Origin: Candidatus Limnocylindrales bacterium
GTDB lineage: Bacteria; Chloroflexota; Limnocylindria; Limnocylindrales; CSP1-4
Assembly (NCBI GenBank): GCA_030647575.1
Contig: JAUSJS010000118.1
Location: 1 to 13,034 of the forward strand
Direction of reading: 5' to 3'
DNA: 13,034 bases
Shown in pieces: positions 1 through 5,956 of the stretch. The notes beneath the pieces are model-generated. The model saw only the letters and a program-made list of their open reading frames with translations, was not told the origin of the DNA and searched no databases. Position 1 is the first letter of the stretch. Each line of letters opens with the position of its first letter. Position numbers and translations under genes: made by a program.

Positions 1-240
1 CAGCGGGAGATCCGTGCTCAGCCAACGCGTCGACCAGTGGCGACGGGCGCTTGAACCGAGCCTACGGTGCACCTGCCGGACAATTGGCAAGATTTCGGCC
101 GCGACCGGGAAGGCGGAACCGCGTCAGCTTCACAAACGTCACGGCGGCATGGCCGTCGCTCCTCCCTGCGGCGGCCTGCTCCCCTCCGGCGACCTCCGGC
201 AAGGGGGCACGCGGGACCCTCGCGTACAATCCCGAACGAG
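1..240. other. Leader region upstream of the thiol-redox operon, no gene seen
   Basis: I find no convincing gene here. Both strands have open frames, but their translations are the Arg/Pro/Ser-rich strings typical of shadow frames in GC-rich DNA. The frame that becomes the glutaredoxin-like protein is open from position 67, but residues before the ATG at 241 look non-coding. The only regulatory hint is a -10-like hexamer at 225-230. Confidence 0.5.
225..230 (+). promoter_or_regulatory. Candidate -10 element before the glutaredoxin-like gene
   Basis: TACAAT at 225-230 is one base from the TATAAT consensus in otherwise GC-rich DNA. It ends 10 bases before the ATG at 241, so transcription would start about 2-5 bases before the start codon, giving a leaderless or nearly leaderless mRNA. 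No good -35 hexamer lies 16-18 bases upstream, where the sequence is G-rich, so confidence is limited. Confidence 0.4.
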
Positions 241-519
241 ATGCGCCTCGCTCCCCTCCCCGACCTCATCCTGTACGGCCGTCCCGGCTGCGGGCTGTGC
301 GAAGAGGCCCGCGGCTTCGTCACGGAGCTCCTTGACGCGCGCCGGACAGCCGGCCTGGAGACGCCCTCGCTGGTGGAGCGCGACATCGAGACGAACCCAA
401 CCTGGGAGCGCGCCTACTTCAGCTCGATCCCGGTCGTTGAGCTCGGCGATCGGCGCCTGGAGCTCGCGATCAGTCCCGCGAAGGTGCGCCGCCTCCTGAC
501 CGACGTCCTCGACGCCTGA
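241..519 (+). CDS. Glutaredoxin-like (DUF836-type) thioredoxin-fold protein
   Basis: A 92-residue thioredoxin-fold protein. The N-terminus has a beta strand followed by the redox motif GRPGCGLC, with cysteines at residues 17 and 20 at the start of the first helix. IPVVE near residues 63-67 is the cis-proline strand of the fold, and the C-terminus is the usual helix. Length and layout match the glutaredoxin-like family often found beside ccdA. It probably exchanges dithiols in the cytosol; its substrate cannot be read from the sequence. The ATG at 241 is chosen because the fold starts directly after it, whereas the in-frame upstream extension looks non-coding. It lies 7 bases before ccdA and is probably the first gene of a three-gene operon. 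Confidence 0.8.
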   Translation: MRLAPLPDLILYGRPGCGLCEEARGFVTELLDARRTAGLETPSLVERDIETNPTWERAYFSSIPVVELGDRRLELAISPAKVRRLLTDVLDA

Positions 520-526
520 CCGAGTG

Positions 527-1345
527 ATGGCCGGCACCGACCTGACGATCCTGGTGGCCCTGGCAGCCGGCGTGATCAGCTTTCTGTCGCCGTGCGTGCT
601 GCCGCTGGTACCCGCCTACATCGGGCAGTTGAGCGCGATCGCGGTCGCCTCGGCAGCCGACGGTGCACGGCCGTCGCGCTGGGCGGCGATGCGCCACGCG
701 CTCGCCTTCGTGGCTGGCTTCGGTGCTGTCTTCACCCTCCTGGGCATCACAGCGACGTTCGCTGCCGGACCGCTGGTCGACTACCTCCCGGCGCTTCGGA
801 TCGTGGGCGGGGCGGTCCTCATCGTGCTCGGGCTGAACCTTGCCGGCATCCTCCGGATCCCGGCGCTCGAGCGGACCTGGCGACCGCTCGATGCCGGCGC
901 GGCGGGCTCGCTGGCCACGGCGACGAACTCGATTCGTCTGGGCGCTGGCGGGGGCGGACCAACGGTCGGCGACCGGCTCGGCGGGCGGATCGTCAGCACG
1001 CGCGGCGGCTGGCTCGCCTCCTTCGGGCTCGGTGCCATCTTCGCCATCGGCTGGACGCCGTGCATCGGAATCATCCTCGGGGGGATCCTGACCTTGGCGG
1101 CGACCTCGACGACGGCGCTCCAGGGCACGCTCCTGCTGGTCGCCTACACGATCGGCCTCGGGCTGCCATTCCTGATCATCGCCGCCGTCTACGACCGGGC
1201 GCCGCGACTCCTGGCGCCGCTCGTGCGCCATGGTCGCGTGGTCGCGCTCGTCGGCGGCCTGCTCGTCGCGCTCATCGGCGTGGCCATGGTCTTCGACTGG
1301 CTGGCGCTCTTCCCGCGCTACTTCAACTTCAACACGGCCATCTGA
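527..1345 (+). CDS. ccdA: Cytochrome c biogenesis / thiol-disulfide transporter CcdA
   Basis: A 272-residue polytopic inner-membrane protein of the CcdA/DsbD-beta family, which carries reducing power from cytosolic thioredoxin to extracytoplasmic thiol proteins. The two signature cysteines are visible: SPCVLPLVPAY (Cys23) in the first membrane helix and WTPC (Cys179) in the fourth. About six hydrophobic helices are present: roughly 5-35, 55-80, 88-110, 163-195, 200-222 and 238-262. Between helices three and four is a Gly/Ala-rich linker (about 112-160), longer than the minimal family loop. A GTG at 524 is an alternative start one codon earlier. The stop is followed immediately by the GTG of the TlpA-like gene, so the two are likely co-translated and work as a pair: CcdA reduces the thioredoxin outside the membrane. 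Confidence 0.93.
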   Translation: MAGTDLTILVALAAGVISFLSPCVLPLVPAYIGQLSAIAVASAADGARPSRWAAMRHALAFVAGFGAVFTLLGITATFAAGPLVDYLPALRIVGGAVLIVLGLNLAGILRIPALERTWRPLDAGAAGSLATATNSIRLGAGGGGPTVGDRLGGRIVSTRGGWLASFGLGAIFAIGWTPCIGIILGGILTLAATSTTALQGTLLLVAYTIGLGLPFLIIAAVYDRAPRLLAPLVRHGRVVALVGGLLVALIGVAMVFDWLALFPRYFNFNTAI

Positions 1346-2032
1346 GTGACGCAGCGACCCGGCTTCACCCACCGGACCGAGCGCCACGGGCTCGTCGGGC
1401 CGTTCAGCGGGCGGCAGCTGGTCGCCGCGTTCGGGGCCGTCGTCGTGGCGGTCATCGTGCTGGTGGCGGTCACGACGCCCCTGGGCAACACGGCGGACGG
1501 CCCCGGTACGGTGGATCCGCGCCCGACCCAGTACATCATCGGCCCGGCGCCGCAGGAGGGACTGCAGGCGGGCGATCTCGCCCCGGAGTTCGAGGTCCCC
1601 CTTGACGACGGCTCGACCTACCAGCTGACCGACCTCGACGGCCGGCCGATCCGTCTCGCCGACCTGCGCGGCAAGGCCGTCTGGGTCAACTTCTGGGCGA
1701 GCTGGTGCCCGCCCTGCCAGCAGGAGACCCCGATCATCCGCGAGCTGGCGGAGCGCTACCGCGATGCCGGGCTGGTCGTCGTCGGGATCGCCGTCCAGGA
1801 AACGTCCCCCGCCGACATCCGGGCGTACGCCGAGCGGTTCAACCTGCGCTACACGATCGGCTTCGATGCATCCGGCCACGTCTTCCGCCGCTACCGGGTG
1901 TTCGGGCTGCCGACCCAGTTCTTCATCCGGCCGGATGGCGTGATCGACGCGGTCGGCAAGACGGTCGACGAGGCAACCGCGGTCGCCCGGATCGAGGCGA
2001 TCCTGCCAGAGGGCTCGACTCCGGCACCGTGA
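1346..2032 (+). CDS. Membrane-anchored TlpA/ResA-type thiol-disulfide oxidoreductase
   Basis: A 228-residue protein with a short cytosolic N-terminus, one membrane anchor at about residues 25-44 and an extracytoplasmic AhpC/TSA-thioredoxin domain. The active site is WASWCPPC with cysteines 121 and 124, and GLPTQF carries the cis-proline at about 189. LRGKAVWVNFWASW is the typical redoxin strand. It is expected to reduce disulfides outside the membrane, for example in apocytochrome c or other secreted proteins, and to be recharged by CcdA, whose gene ends on the base before this GTG start. ResA, TlpA and CcmG share this architecture, and the sequence alone does not say which client it serves; no cytochrome c synthesis genes are in the window. 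Confidence 0.9.
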   Translation: MTQRPGFTHRTERHGLVGPFSGRQLVAAFGAVVVAVIVLVAVTTPLGNTADGPGTVDPRPTQYIIGPAPQEGLQAGDLAPEFEVPLDDGSTYQLTDLDGRPIRLADLRGKAVWVNFWASWCPPCQQETPIIRELAERYRDAGLVVVGIAVQETSPADIRAYAERFNLRYTIGFDASGHVFRRYRVFGLPTQFFIRPDGVIDAVGKTVDEATAVARIEAILPEGSTPAP

Positions 2033-2118
2033 CGCGGACAGCCCACCCGCGACGCGTCTGACGGCCGCGATGCTCAGGCAGCCGCGACGCTCCAGTGACC
2101 GGGAAGGCCGCGCGTTTG

Positions 2119-2295
2119 TGACAGATGATCCTCCACGCGGGCACTCGTCACGGAGCAGATCTCCCTGTTTCGCCGCTACGGCACGATTCACGCGCTGGGC
2201 CGCGGTCCAGCTCCGGGTGATTTGTGACACCGGGCCGTCAGGCGGCCAGGTGCCGGTTTTCACCTGACCAGTGCCCGCCTGGGGATCATCTGTCA
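2119..2295. repeat. 177-bp element bounded by long imperfect inverted repeats (MITE-like or relic IS)
   Basis: The left arm (2119-2150) begins TGACAGATGATCC, and the reverse complement of the right arm (2265-2295) begins with the same 13 bases. After 4-5 differing bases both arms share GCGGGCACT, then one differing base and GTCA. The arms are therefore 31-32 bp with two identical blocks of 13 and 9 bases, enclosing 114 bp with no recognisable gene. Terminal inverted repeats of this length suggest a non-autonomous mobile element or the remains of an insertion sequence. GTTT occurs just outside both ends, each separated from the repeat by one G, which is too short to call a target duplication. 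A large intergenic hairpin acting as a bidirectional terminator is the alternative. Confidence 0.6.
2247..2266. repeat. Small hairpin inside the inverted-repeat element
   Basis: CAGGTG at 2247-2252 pairs with CACCTG at 2261-2266 around an 8-base loop, CCGGTTTT. The six-pair stem abuts the right arm of the larger inverted repeat. It could be a weak terminator or part of a transposase-binding end; the sequence cannot decide. Confidence 0.35.
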
Positions 2296-2328
2296 GGTTT
2301 CGTGAGTTTCGGGCACCCACTCGGGGAT

Positions 2329-2367
2329 CGCGGACGGCTTGCGCCTGGACCGCGGACGGCTTGCGCC
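2329..2367. repeat. Tandem direct repeat, two copies with a 22-bp period
   Basis: CGCGGACGGCTTGCGCC occurs at 2329-2345 and again at 2351-2367, identical over 17 bases and 22 bases apart. The second copy ends three bases before the stop codon of the MBL gene. This looks like a local duplication, perhaps by replication slippage. Confidence 0.7.
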
Positions 2368-2370
2368 CGA

Positions 2371-3237
2371 TCAGTCCGCCTCGTAGCGGAAGCGGTCGCG
2401 GTCGCGCACGAGGCGACCGATGGGGTGCTCGCGCTCGTGCGACAGGACGACGATCCAGGCCTCCTCGGCGGCCTGCGCGAACAGCTCGGCCTTGCGCGCC
2501 ACCGAATCCAGCGGGAAATCGTCGAACGAGGTGACCCAGCGCGGATTGGCGGCCCACGGCCGGATCAACAGGTCGCCGAAGAAGGCCAGCGTTCGTCCGC
2601 CGGCTCCCCCACCCCGCACGACCACCGCCTGATGCCCCGTCGAGTGGCCACCGGTCGGCACGACTGAGACCCCGGGCAGGATCTCGCGCTCGCCCTCGGT
2701 CCAGCCCTCGGCACCCCAGTCACGCACCAGGGCCAGCTCCGGCTGGACATACGAGGCCACCAGGCGTGGGTTGTCGCCCAGCGCGATCTCCCATTCAGCG
2801 CGCTGGGCGACGATCCTCGCCCGCGGAAACGCTCGCGTCCCATCGGCCCGCAACAGCCCGCCGGCATGGTCGAAGTGGAGATGGCTCATCGCCACCACGT
2901 CGACAGTCTCAGGGGCAAACCCCGCCGCCTCGAGCGCGGGCACGATCGCGGGGCCCTCGTCGACCCGCATCGCCCGGGTCTTCTCGTCGACCCGTTCACC
3001 AATTCCGGTATCGACCAGGACCCGGCCGGCCGGCGTCTCGATCAGCAGGCAGTTGAGTGCCTGGTGCAGGCGCCGCTTCTCGTCGACCTCGGCGCTGACC
3101 AGCCCGCCCCACAACGACCAGGGGACGGGGCCGAAGAGGGCGCCGGCGTCCGAGCGGAACGTGCCGGCCTGGACCAGCGTGACCCGGACTCCGCCGCCCA
3201 GCTCGCGCGCCCAGTCGACCGCGCCGTTGATCGCCAT
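2371..3237 (-). CDS. Metallo-beta-lactamase-fold hydrolase (lactonase-like)
   Basis: A 288-residue MBL-fold enzyme. The dinuclear metal site is complete: SHLHFDH (His119, His121, Asp123, His124), GHSTGH (His202), FGDLL (Asp222) and LSHEREH (His267). LLIETPAGRVLVDTGIG is the usual second strand and turn of the fold. The layout resembles the AHL-lactonase / methyl-parathion-hydrolase branch, so an ester, lactone or similar bond is a likely target, but the substrate cannot be assigned. The ATG at 3237 is chosen because upstream in-frame residues are Arg/Ser-rich and overlap dcd. It starts 4 bases after the dcd stop and is probably the last gene of the nrdR-dcd operon, perhaps for housekeeping reasons rather than shared function. 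Confidence 0.85.
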   Translation of the reverse strand: MAINGAVDWARELGGGVRVTLVQAGTFRSDAGALFGPVPWSLWGGLVSAEVDEKRRLHQALNCLLIETPAGRVLVDTGIGERVDEKTRAMRVDEGPAIVPALEAAGFAPETVDVVAMSHLHFDHAGGLLRADGTRAFPRARIVAQRAEWEIALGDNPRLVASYVQPELALVRDWGAEGWTEGEREILPGVSVVPTGGHSTGHQAVVVRGGGAGGRTLAFFGDLLIRPWAANPRWVTSFDDFPLDSVARKAELFAQAAEEAWIVVLSHEREHPIGRLVRDRDRFRYEAD

Positions 3238-3241
3238 TCGC

Positions 3242-3841
3242 CTACGACCGCGACGGATCCCCGGTCCGGCGCCCGGCGTCGAAGTCACGGTGGAACGCTG
3301 ACGCGGTCGGCTCCGACTGGCCCTGGTACTTCGAGCCAAGCTCAGGAGACCCGTATGGTCGGTCGACCGAGCTCGACATCTTGAAGAAGCTGATCTGTCC
3401 GATCCTCATCCCCGAATAGAGCGCGATCGGCAGGTTGGCCACGTTGGACAGCTCGAGGGTCAGGTTGCCCTTCCAGCCGGGGTCGACATAACCGGCCGTC
3501 GAGTGGATGAGCAGCCCGAGGCGGCCCAGCGACGACTTGCCCTCGAGCCGGGCAACCAGGTCGTTCGGCAGCTCCACCCACTCGTGCGTCTGGCCGAGGA
3601 CGAACTCGCCGGGATGGAGGATGAATGGCTCGTCATCCTCGATCGTCAGCAGCTCGGTCAGGTCAGGCTGCGGGGTGCGTACGTCGATGAACGCGTAGCG
3701 GTTATTGCGGAAGACGCGAAAGCTTCGATCGAGATGGAGATCGACCGACGAGGGCTGGAGATCGTGCGCGTCGTACGGCTGGATCTTGACCGTGCCGGCC
3801 TCCAGGGCCGCGCGGATGTCGCGGTCGGACAGGACGCTCAC
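3242..3841 (-). CDS. dcd: dCTP deaminase, probably bifunctional (dUMP-forming)
   Basis: A 199-residue member of the trimeric dCTP deaminase/dUTPase family, which deaminates dCTP toward dUMP for dTMP synthesis. Conserved stretches are QPSSVDLHL (about 29-37), GKSSLGRLGL (101-110), HSTAGYVDPGW (113-123) with TLEL just after, GMRIGQI and PYG...GSKYQGQ near 163-174. HSTAG followed by ELSNVANLPI resembles my recollection of the M. tuberculosis bifunctional dCTP deaminase:dUTPase, whereas the E. coli monofunctional enzyme has a different sequence (HVTAH) there. This suggests, but does not prove, that dCTP goes directly to dUMP without releasing dUTP. The start codon overlaps the nrdR stop by 4 bases (ATGA), so the two are translationally coupled. 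Confidence 0.93.
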   Translation of the reverse strand: MSVLSDRDIRAALEAGTVKIQPYDAHDLQPSSVDLHLDRSFRVFRNNRYAFIDVRTPQPDLTELLTIEDDEPFILHPGEFVLGQTHEWVELPNDLVARLEGKSSLGRLGLLIHSTAGYVDPGWKGNLTLELSNVANLPIALYSGMRIGQISFFKMSSSVDRPYGSPELGSKYQGQSEPTASAFHRDFDAGRRTGDPSRS

Positions 3842-4314
3842 TTCGAGAAGCTCCCGCTGCCACGCTCGGCGTAAAGCGAGTCGACCTCGCGCTTCAGGGC
3901 TTCGAGATCCTCGAAGCTCTGGTAGACGCTGGCGAACCGGATATAGGCGATCTGGTCGATCCCGCGCAGCTGCTCCATGGCGAGCGCACCGATGCGCGAC
4001 GACGGCACCTCGGTGACGCCAGCGGAGCGCAGCTCGGCTTCGATGGCATCGGCGGCCGTTTCGGCCGCACCATCGGGCACCGGGCGGCGGGTCAACGCCT
4101 TGCGCAGGCCGGACACCAGCCGTTCCCGATCGAACTCCTGGCGCGAGCCGTCACGCTTGATCACGATGAGCCTGGCCGCCTCCACGCGCTCGTAGGTGGT
4201 GAACCGGAACGAGCAGGCGGCACACTCGCGCCGGCGGCGGATCGTCGCCGAATCATCGAGGTCACGCGAGTCGACGACGCGGGTTTCCCGCTCGGCGCAC
4301 TGGGGGCAGCGCAT
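3838..4314 (-). CDS. nrdR: Transcriptional repressor NrdR
   Basis: A 158-residue protein of normal NrdR length. The N-terminal zinc ribbon has cysteines 3, 6, 31 and 34 (MRCPQC and CAAC), followed by FRFTTYERVE and an ATP-cone domain at about residues 48-139 that begins LIVIKRDGSRQEFDRERL. NrdR senses dATP/ATP and represses ribonucleotide reductase genes by binding pairs of NrdR boxes. Two such box-like palindromes lie directly upstream of this gene, indicating autoregulation. An AGGAG ribosome binding site precedes the ATG. The 3' end overlaps dcd by 4 bases, putting the dNTP-pool sensor and a pyrimidine dNTP enzyme on one transcript. No ribonucleotide reductase gene is in the window. Confidence 0.96.
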   Translation of the reverse strand: MRCPQCAERETRVVDSRDLDDSATIRRRRECAACSFRFTTYERVEAARLIVIKRDGSRQEFDRERLVSGLRKALTRRPVPDGAAETAADAIEAELRSAGVTEVPSSRIGALAMEQLRGIDQIAYIRFASVYQSFEDLEALKREVDSLYAERGSGSFSK

Positions 4315-4318
4315 CGCT

Positions 4319-4323
4319 CTCCT
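4319..4323 (-). promoter_or_regulatory. Ribosome binding site of nrdR
   Basis: AGGAG on the minus strand lies 4 bases upstream of the nrdR ATG at 4314. It is one of the few clear Shine-Dalgarno sequences in the window and supports this start codon. Confidence 0.6.
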
Positions 4324-4333
4324 GCCAGGTCAT

Positions 4334-4351
4334 ACCACAAGGGCTTGTGGT
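4334..4351. promoter_or_regulatory. NrdR-box-like palindrome 1 (proximal)
   Basis: ACCACAAGGGCTTGTGGT has perfect 8-bp inverted arms around a central GG. The inner 16 bases (CCACAAGGGCTTGTGG) fit the NrdR-box form, with CAC/GTG ends and an A/T-leaning interior relaxed toward GC. It lies 19 bases upstream of the nrdR start, where a bound repressor would block transcription initiation or early elongation. Confidence 0.75.
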
Positions 4352-4358
4352 GTACGCC

Positions 4359-4364
4359 GAGGAT
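4359..4364 (-). promoter_or_regulatory. Candidate -10 element of the nrdR operon
   Basis: TATCCT on the minus strand lies between the two NrdR-box-like palindromes, directly next to the distal box. Transcription from it would start near the proximal box. No clear -35 hexamer is present, so this is a tentative assignment resting mainly on position. Confidence 0.35.
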
Positions 4365-4382
4365 ACCACTAGATGGTGTGGT
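4365..4382. promoter_or_regulatory. NrdR-box-like palindrome 2 (distal)
   Basis: ACCACTAGATGGTGTGGT has the same 18-base frame as the proximal box, with identical ACCAC/GTGGT ends and a less perfect centre. Its start lies exactly 31 bases from that of the proximal copy, about three helical turns. NrdR operators are known to occur as such helically phased pairs, so the two sites support each other. Confidence 0.7.
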
Positions 4383-4394
4383 CAGCTGCGCCGG

Positions 4395-4949
4395 TCAGAT
4401 GCCGAATCGCGTGCGCGCGGTCGGCGGCTCGTCGATCCGCATCTCGTCGGCGCGCACGGCCTGCCGGGCGATCGCCTCCCGGGCGTGAATGAGGTTCAGG
4501 TAGCCGCGCTTGATCGACGTCTGTGCCTCCAGGTCGCGGCTGCCGCGCCGCGAGGAAGCCAGGATGTTCGCGCCGTGCTCGACCATGCTGAGCGCCCGGC
4601 TCGCTCGACTGAGCTCGGCGACGAGGTCGTCGCGAATGGCCTGCGCTCGTCGGGGCCCCTTCAGGGCGCGCGCCTCGTCGCCGTACCGTTCCAAGGCCTC
4701 GGTCGCGTCGACAACGGTCTGGCTGATCAGCTCGGGACCGGACTGATGGTGGCGCACGGCGTCGATTTGCCCCGTGGCTGACTCGAGGGAGGCGTCGACA
4801 CGGGCAGCGAGGTCCTTGACGCCACCTCGGAACTGGTGGATCTCGCGCGTTCGCGCTGCGATCCGGGCGGTCCCGCGAAAGACCACGACGAGGCCGGCGG
4901 TCAGCGCGATGAACGCCAAGACCGGCAGCAGGACGGTTGCCAACTCCAT
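4395..4949 (-). CDS. Unknown membrane-anchored helical protein
   Basis: A 184-residue protein that I do not recognise. Residues 4-24 form one strongly hydrophobic helix (LATVLLPVLAFIALTAGLVV), followed by Arg-rich sequence. That charge pattern suggests a cytosolic C-terminal body. Residues about 28-165 are rich in Ala, Glu, Arg and Leu with few Gly or Pro, so they are probably long helices, possibly a coiled coil. No catalytic or metal-binding motif is visible. It follows etfA after 20 bases on the same strand and may be the last gene of the acyl-CoA dehydrogenase-etfBA operon. It could be a membrane scaffold, but that is speculative. Confidence 0.7.
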   Translation of the reverse strand: MELATVLLPVLAFIALTAGLVVVFRGTARIAARTREIHQFRGGVKDLAARVDASLESATGQIDAVRHHQSGPELISQTVVDATEALERYGDEARALKGPRRAQAIRDDLVAELSRASRALSMVEHGANILASSRRGSRDLEAQTSIKRGYLNLIHAREAIARQAVRADEMRIDEPPTARTRFGI

Positions 4950-4969
4950 CGTCTACCCCGCTGCCGCGG

Positions 4970-5956
4970 TCAGCCCGGGCGAGCGCGCAGCTGTTCGAGC
5001 AGGGCGGTGCCCACCTCGAACAGGTCGCCCACGACGAGGAGGTCGGCGAATTCGGCGATCGGGGCGTCCGGGTCGCGGTTGACCGCCACGATGCTGCCGG
5101 CCGTCTGCATTCCGACCTTGTGCTGGATCGCACCGCTGATGCCGAGCGCCAGGTAGAGCTCCGGTTTGACGATCTTGCCCGTCTGCCCGATCTGCTGGCT
5201 GTAGCCGATCCAGCCCGAGTCGACCGCCGCGCGCGTCGCCCCGACGGCTCCATCGAGCACCGACGCGAGCTGCTCGACGAGCCCGAAGCCTTCCGGCCCG
5301 CCGACGCCGCGGCCGCCGGCGACGATGATCCGCGCCTCCTCGATCGGGGCGGCGGCGCCGGCTTCACTGACTCGCTCGACAACCTTCACCGCGGGGGGGG
5401 CCGGGCCCCCGGCGTCGCGGGCTTCGACCGTGCCCGGCGAGCCGGCCGGCACGGCGGTCACGACGTTCGGGCGGACGGTCACGATGCCGCGCCCCCCGGT
5501 GAAGCCGGAGGTCGGCAGGAGCTTGCCGCCGAAGGCGCTCATCTCGACCGCGGGTCCGGTTTCGCTCCAGGTGACGGCCGTGGCGCTGGTCAGCACGCCC
5601 AGCCCGGTGAGCGCGGAGAGAGCGCCCGCGAGGTCCCTCCCGTCCGGGCCGGCACCGACGAAGATCGCGTCCGGCGCCTCCGCAGGCGCAGCTCCATCTA
5701 GCAGGCCTGCGAGGCGGGCGGCCGCGAGCGCCGACCAGGCGTGATCGGCTGCCGCCGGCTCGGTGATGGAGAGCACGCGTGGAACGTGGCGGGCGAGCTC
5801 GTCGGCGGCCGCGCCGGGCTCCGCTGCGACCACGACGCCCACGACGTCCCGTCCGCTGCTTGCCCCTAGCTCGCGAGCGAGGGTCGCGACCTCCGCGCTC
5901 AGACGAGCCAACCCGCCGTCCGGTCCCGGCTCGCCGATCACCCACAGATCGCCCAT
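4970..5956 (-). CDS. etfA: Electron transfer flavoprotein alpha subunit
   Basis: A 328-residue EtfA of normal length. The C-terminal FAD-binding domain is clear: IIVAGGRGVGG (211-220), ATRAAVDSGW (240-249), GQTGKIVKPELYLALGISGA (257-276), IQHKVGM and IVAVNRDPDAPI (289-300). The N-terminal domain forms the heterodimer interface with EtfB. The heterodimer takes electrons from acyl-CoA dehydrogenases and passes them to a membrane quinone reductase. The start overlaps the etfB stop by one base (TGATG), which indicates coupled synthesis of the two subunits. The Ala/Gly/Pro-rich stretch around 182-205 is an interdomain linker. Confidence 0.96.
   Translation of the reverse strand: MGDLWVIGEPGPDGGLARLSAEVATLARELGASSGRDVVGVVVAAEPGAAADELARHVPRVLSITEPAAADHAWSALAAARLAGLLDGAAPAEAPDAIFVGAGPDGRDLAGALSALTGLGVLTSATAVTWSETGPAVEMSAFGGKLLPTSGFTGGRGIVTVRPNVVTAVPAGSPGTVEARDAGGPAPPAVKVVERVSEAGAAAPIEEARIIVAGGRGVGGPEGFGLVEQLASVLDGAVGATRAAVDSGWIGYSQQIGQTGKIVKPELYLALGISGAIQHKVGMQTAGSIVAVNRDPDAPIAEFADLLVVGDLFEVGTALLEQLRARPG

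Larger units (their letters stand above)
2033..2370. other. 338-bp convergent intergenic region rich in repeats
   Basis: This gap lies between the 3' ends of the plus-strand TlpA-like gene and the minus-strand MBL gene. It holds no gene that I can support. It contains a pair of long inverted repeats (2119-2150 and 2265-2295), an internal hairpin (2247-2266) and a 22-bp-period direct repeat (2329-2367). Frames through it are open on both strands but show no recognisable protein. The hairpins could end transcription from both sides, although no classic T-run follows them. Confidence 0.6.

Noticed and set aside
2070..2267. A 65-codon plus-strand frame inside the inverted-repeat element, considered as a small transposase remnant
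   Set aside because: The translation shows no DDE, helix-turn-helix or other motif, and the region is dominated by repeats; not supportable as a gene.
470..2557. A 695-codon open frame on the minus strand opposite ccdA and the TlpA-like gene
   Set aside because: Its translation is Arg/Asp/Gly-rich with no recognisable domain, and it mirrors two well-supported genes on the other strand; long antisense frames are expected in high-GC DNA.
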